NCBI RefSeq assembly: GCF_014836595.1
Contig: NZ_JACSQO010000003.1
Span: 109,319 to 173,318, forward strand
From: Psychrobacillus faecigallinarum
Lineage (GTDB): Bacteria; Bacillota; Bacilli; Bacillales_A; Planococcaceae
Length of the DNA: 64,000 nucleotides
Direction of reading: 5' to 3'
A program made the position numbers and the translations under genes. This document shows positions 63,242 through 64,000 of the stretch, one piece after another. Position 1 is the first letter of the stretch. Every line of letters starts with the position of its first letter. Under the pieces are notes generated by a model. The model saw only the letters and a program-made list of their open reading frames with translations. It was not told the DNA's origin and ran no database searches.

Positions 63242-64000
63242 TTATTCATTATCTACAAACTTTCCATAACTAGGTTTCGCAATTCGTTGAAATTCGCTAA
63301 CTAGTAAATGAAGATTACTTTTAAGCAATTCTCCACTCATTGGAAGTCCATGTCCTGTAATAGCAGTATTGGGATTTAATGATTTTAATACCTTCACTGA
63401 GTACTCCGCATCCTCCCAATTCGTTGTAAAATAACGAGGAGGACCACTTATTTCTTGCTCTTGAGTCAACACTTTGTATAAATACTCCTGTTTAACTGTA
63501 ACAAAAGCATCCCCCGCTATAAGAAGCCCATCTTCCTTACGAAATAGAGAAATATGTCCTGGTGAATGTCCTGGTGTATGATACCATTTAAAACTAGGCA
63601 AAAAAGGAACAGAGCCATCCTCTGGCAATGCTATTACATGACTCCCCAAATCTATTGCTTCGTTAGGAAACATAGATGACATTTTTGCCACCATCCCGCC
63701 TTCAACCGTTGGATCCGGTTCTGGATAATCCTCTTTCCCCGTTAAAAATGGTAATTCCAATTGATGTGCGTAGACAGGTATATTCCATTTTTCTATCAAT
63801 TCTTTTATCGCTCCTACATGATCGAAGTGACCATGGGTTAAAATGATAGCCTTAGGTTTTTTACGCTCCCCAAATCTCTCCTCCACTACCCCGATTATCT
63901 TCTCAGCCGAATGAGGCATTCCAGCATCTACTAATACAAAATCATCCGAACCTGGCTTGCCTACCAAACAAATATTTACTATTTGAACTGTGTAGCAATA
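63242..64000 (-). CDS. Metallo-beta-lactamase-fold hydrolase, partial (5' end outside window)
   Basis: At least 252 residues; the frame stays open to base 64000 (reading YCYTVQIVNICLVG before GKPGSDDFVLVDAG), so the start lies beyond the window and the internal TTG at 63967 is not the true one. The zinc site motif ILTHGHFDHVG is followed by HTPGHSPGHISL, LIAGDAFV and ITGHGLPMSG, the five MBL motifs. The glyoxalase-II/YflN-like layout suggests hydrolysis of a small thioester or lactone; substrate unknown. Confidence 0.88.
   Translation of the reverse strand, partial: YCYTVQIVNICLVGKPGSDDFVLVDAGMPHSAEKIIGVVEERFGERKKPKAIILTHGHFDHVGAIKELIEKWNIPVYAHQLELPFLTGKEDYPEPDPTVEGGMVAKMSSMFPNEAIDLGSHVIALPEDGSVPFLPSFKWYHTPGHSPGHISLFRKEDGLLIAGDAFVTVKQEYLYKVLTQEQEISGPPRYFTTNWEDAEYSVKVLKSLNPNTAITGHGLPMSGELLKSNLHLLVSEFQRIAKPSYGKFVDNE

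Overview
This 64-kb window is a chromosomal segment of a low-GC, endospore-forming Gram-positive bacterium of the Bacillaceae/Planococcaceae type; gene content and style suggest something near Psychrobacillus, Lysinibacillus or Sporosarcina, but genus is inference. Support comes from spore-coat genes (two cotB-like genes, cotJABC), a SAM-I riboswitch, a T-box leader, a SigB-type promoter, a GlpP antiterminator with its target hairpin, AGGAGG ribosome sites, and frequent GTG/TTG starts. There are no phage, plasmid, IS, CRISPR, tRNA or rRNA genes.

Layout. 1-1360: two cotB-like coat genes, the first cut by the window edge inside a Lys/Glu-rich repeat tail. 1.5-8.3 kb: a peptide ABC transporter of unusual architecture: a lipoprotein whose SBP_bac_5 domain is circularly permuted, two permeases with large extra N-terminal membrane regions, and a divergent fused OppD-OppF ATPase. 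8.3-12.1 kb: SAM riboswitch and a methionine operon (metI, a frameshifted metC, and a MetE C-terminal-type methyltransferase). 12.2-17.4 kb: small regulators with self-evident palindromic operators (Xre/DUF3169, Crp-Fnr, MarR/DUF3147) and an AEC permease framed by palindromic repeats. 17.5-19.6 kb: cotJABC and a polysaccharide deacetylase. 19.6-25.4 kb: TetR/MMPL exporter pair with a 20-bp operator, a dacC-type penicillin-binding protein, and an erythromycin-esterase-family protein. 25.5-28.6 kb: a T-box whose specifier reads CAA (Gln) ahead of an MFS transporter, then a methyltransferase and a TVP38/DedA-like protein. 28.9-36 kb: methyltransferase plus VanRS-like two-component system, SUKH-type protein, metallophosphoesterase, and a PfoR-like membrane protein.

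36.1-42.6 kb: a tightly overlapping four-gene operon (pseudo-receiver protein, HEAT protein, processive GT2, membrane-anchored glycosidase-like protein) that looks like an uncharacterised exopolysaccharide synthase locus. 43-50.3 kb: flavin reductase, SigB-controlled YflT-like protein, MFS exporter, topoisomerase III, P1 peptidase, and a yunD-type 5'-nucleotidase with an in-frame stop. 50.4-58.5 kb: TspO, glpD/glpP, and an ABC importer operon (binding protein, ATPase, double permease, HAD phosphatase) probably for an organophosphate. 58.9-64 kb: an 1100-residue secreted EEP nuclease, DUF1028 protein, and a partial metallo-beta-lactamase-fold hydrolase.

Two genes (metC, yunD) carry single-base lesions that are either real decay or sequence errors. 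The most promising leads are the permuted OppA with its extended permeases, the putative glutamine T-box transporter, the pseudo-receiver polysaccharide operon, and perfect GGTGCC-N-GGCACC palindromes whose outer arms differ between copies but always stay self-complementary.
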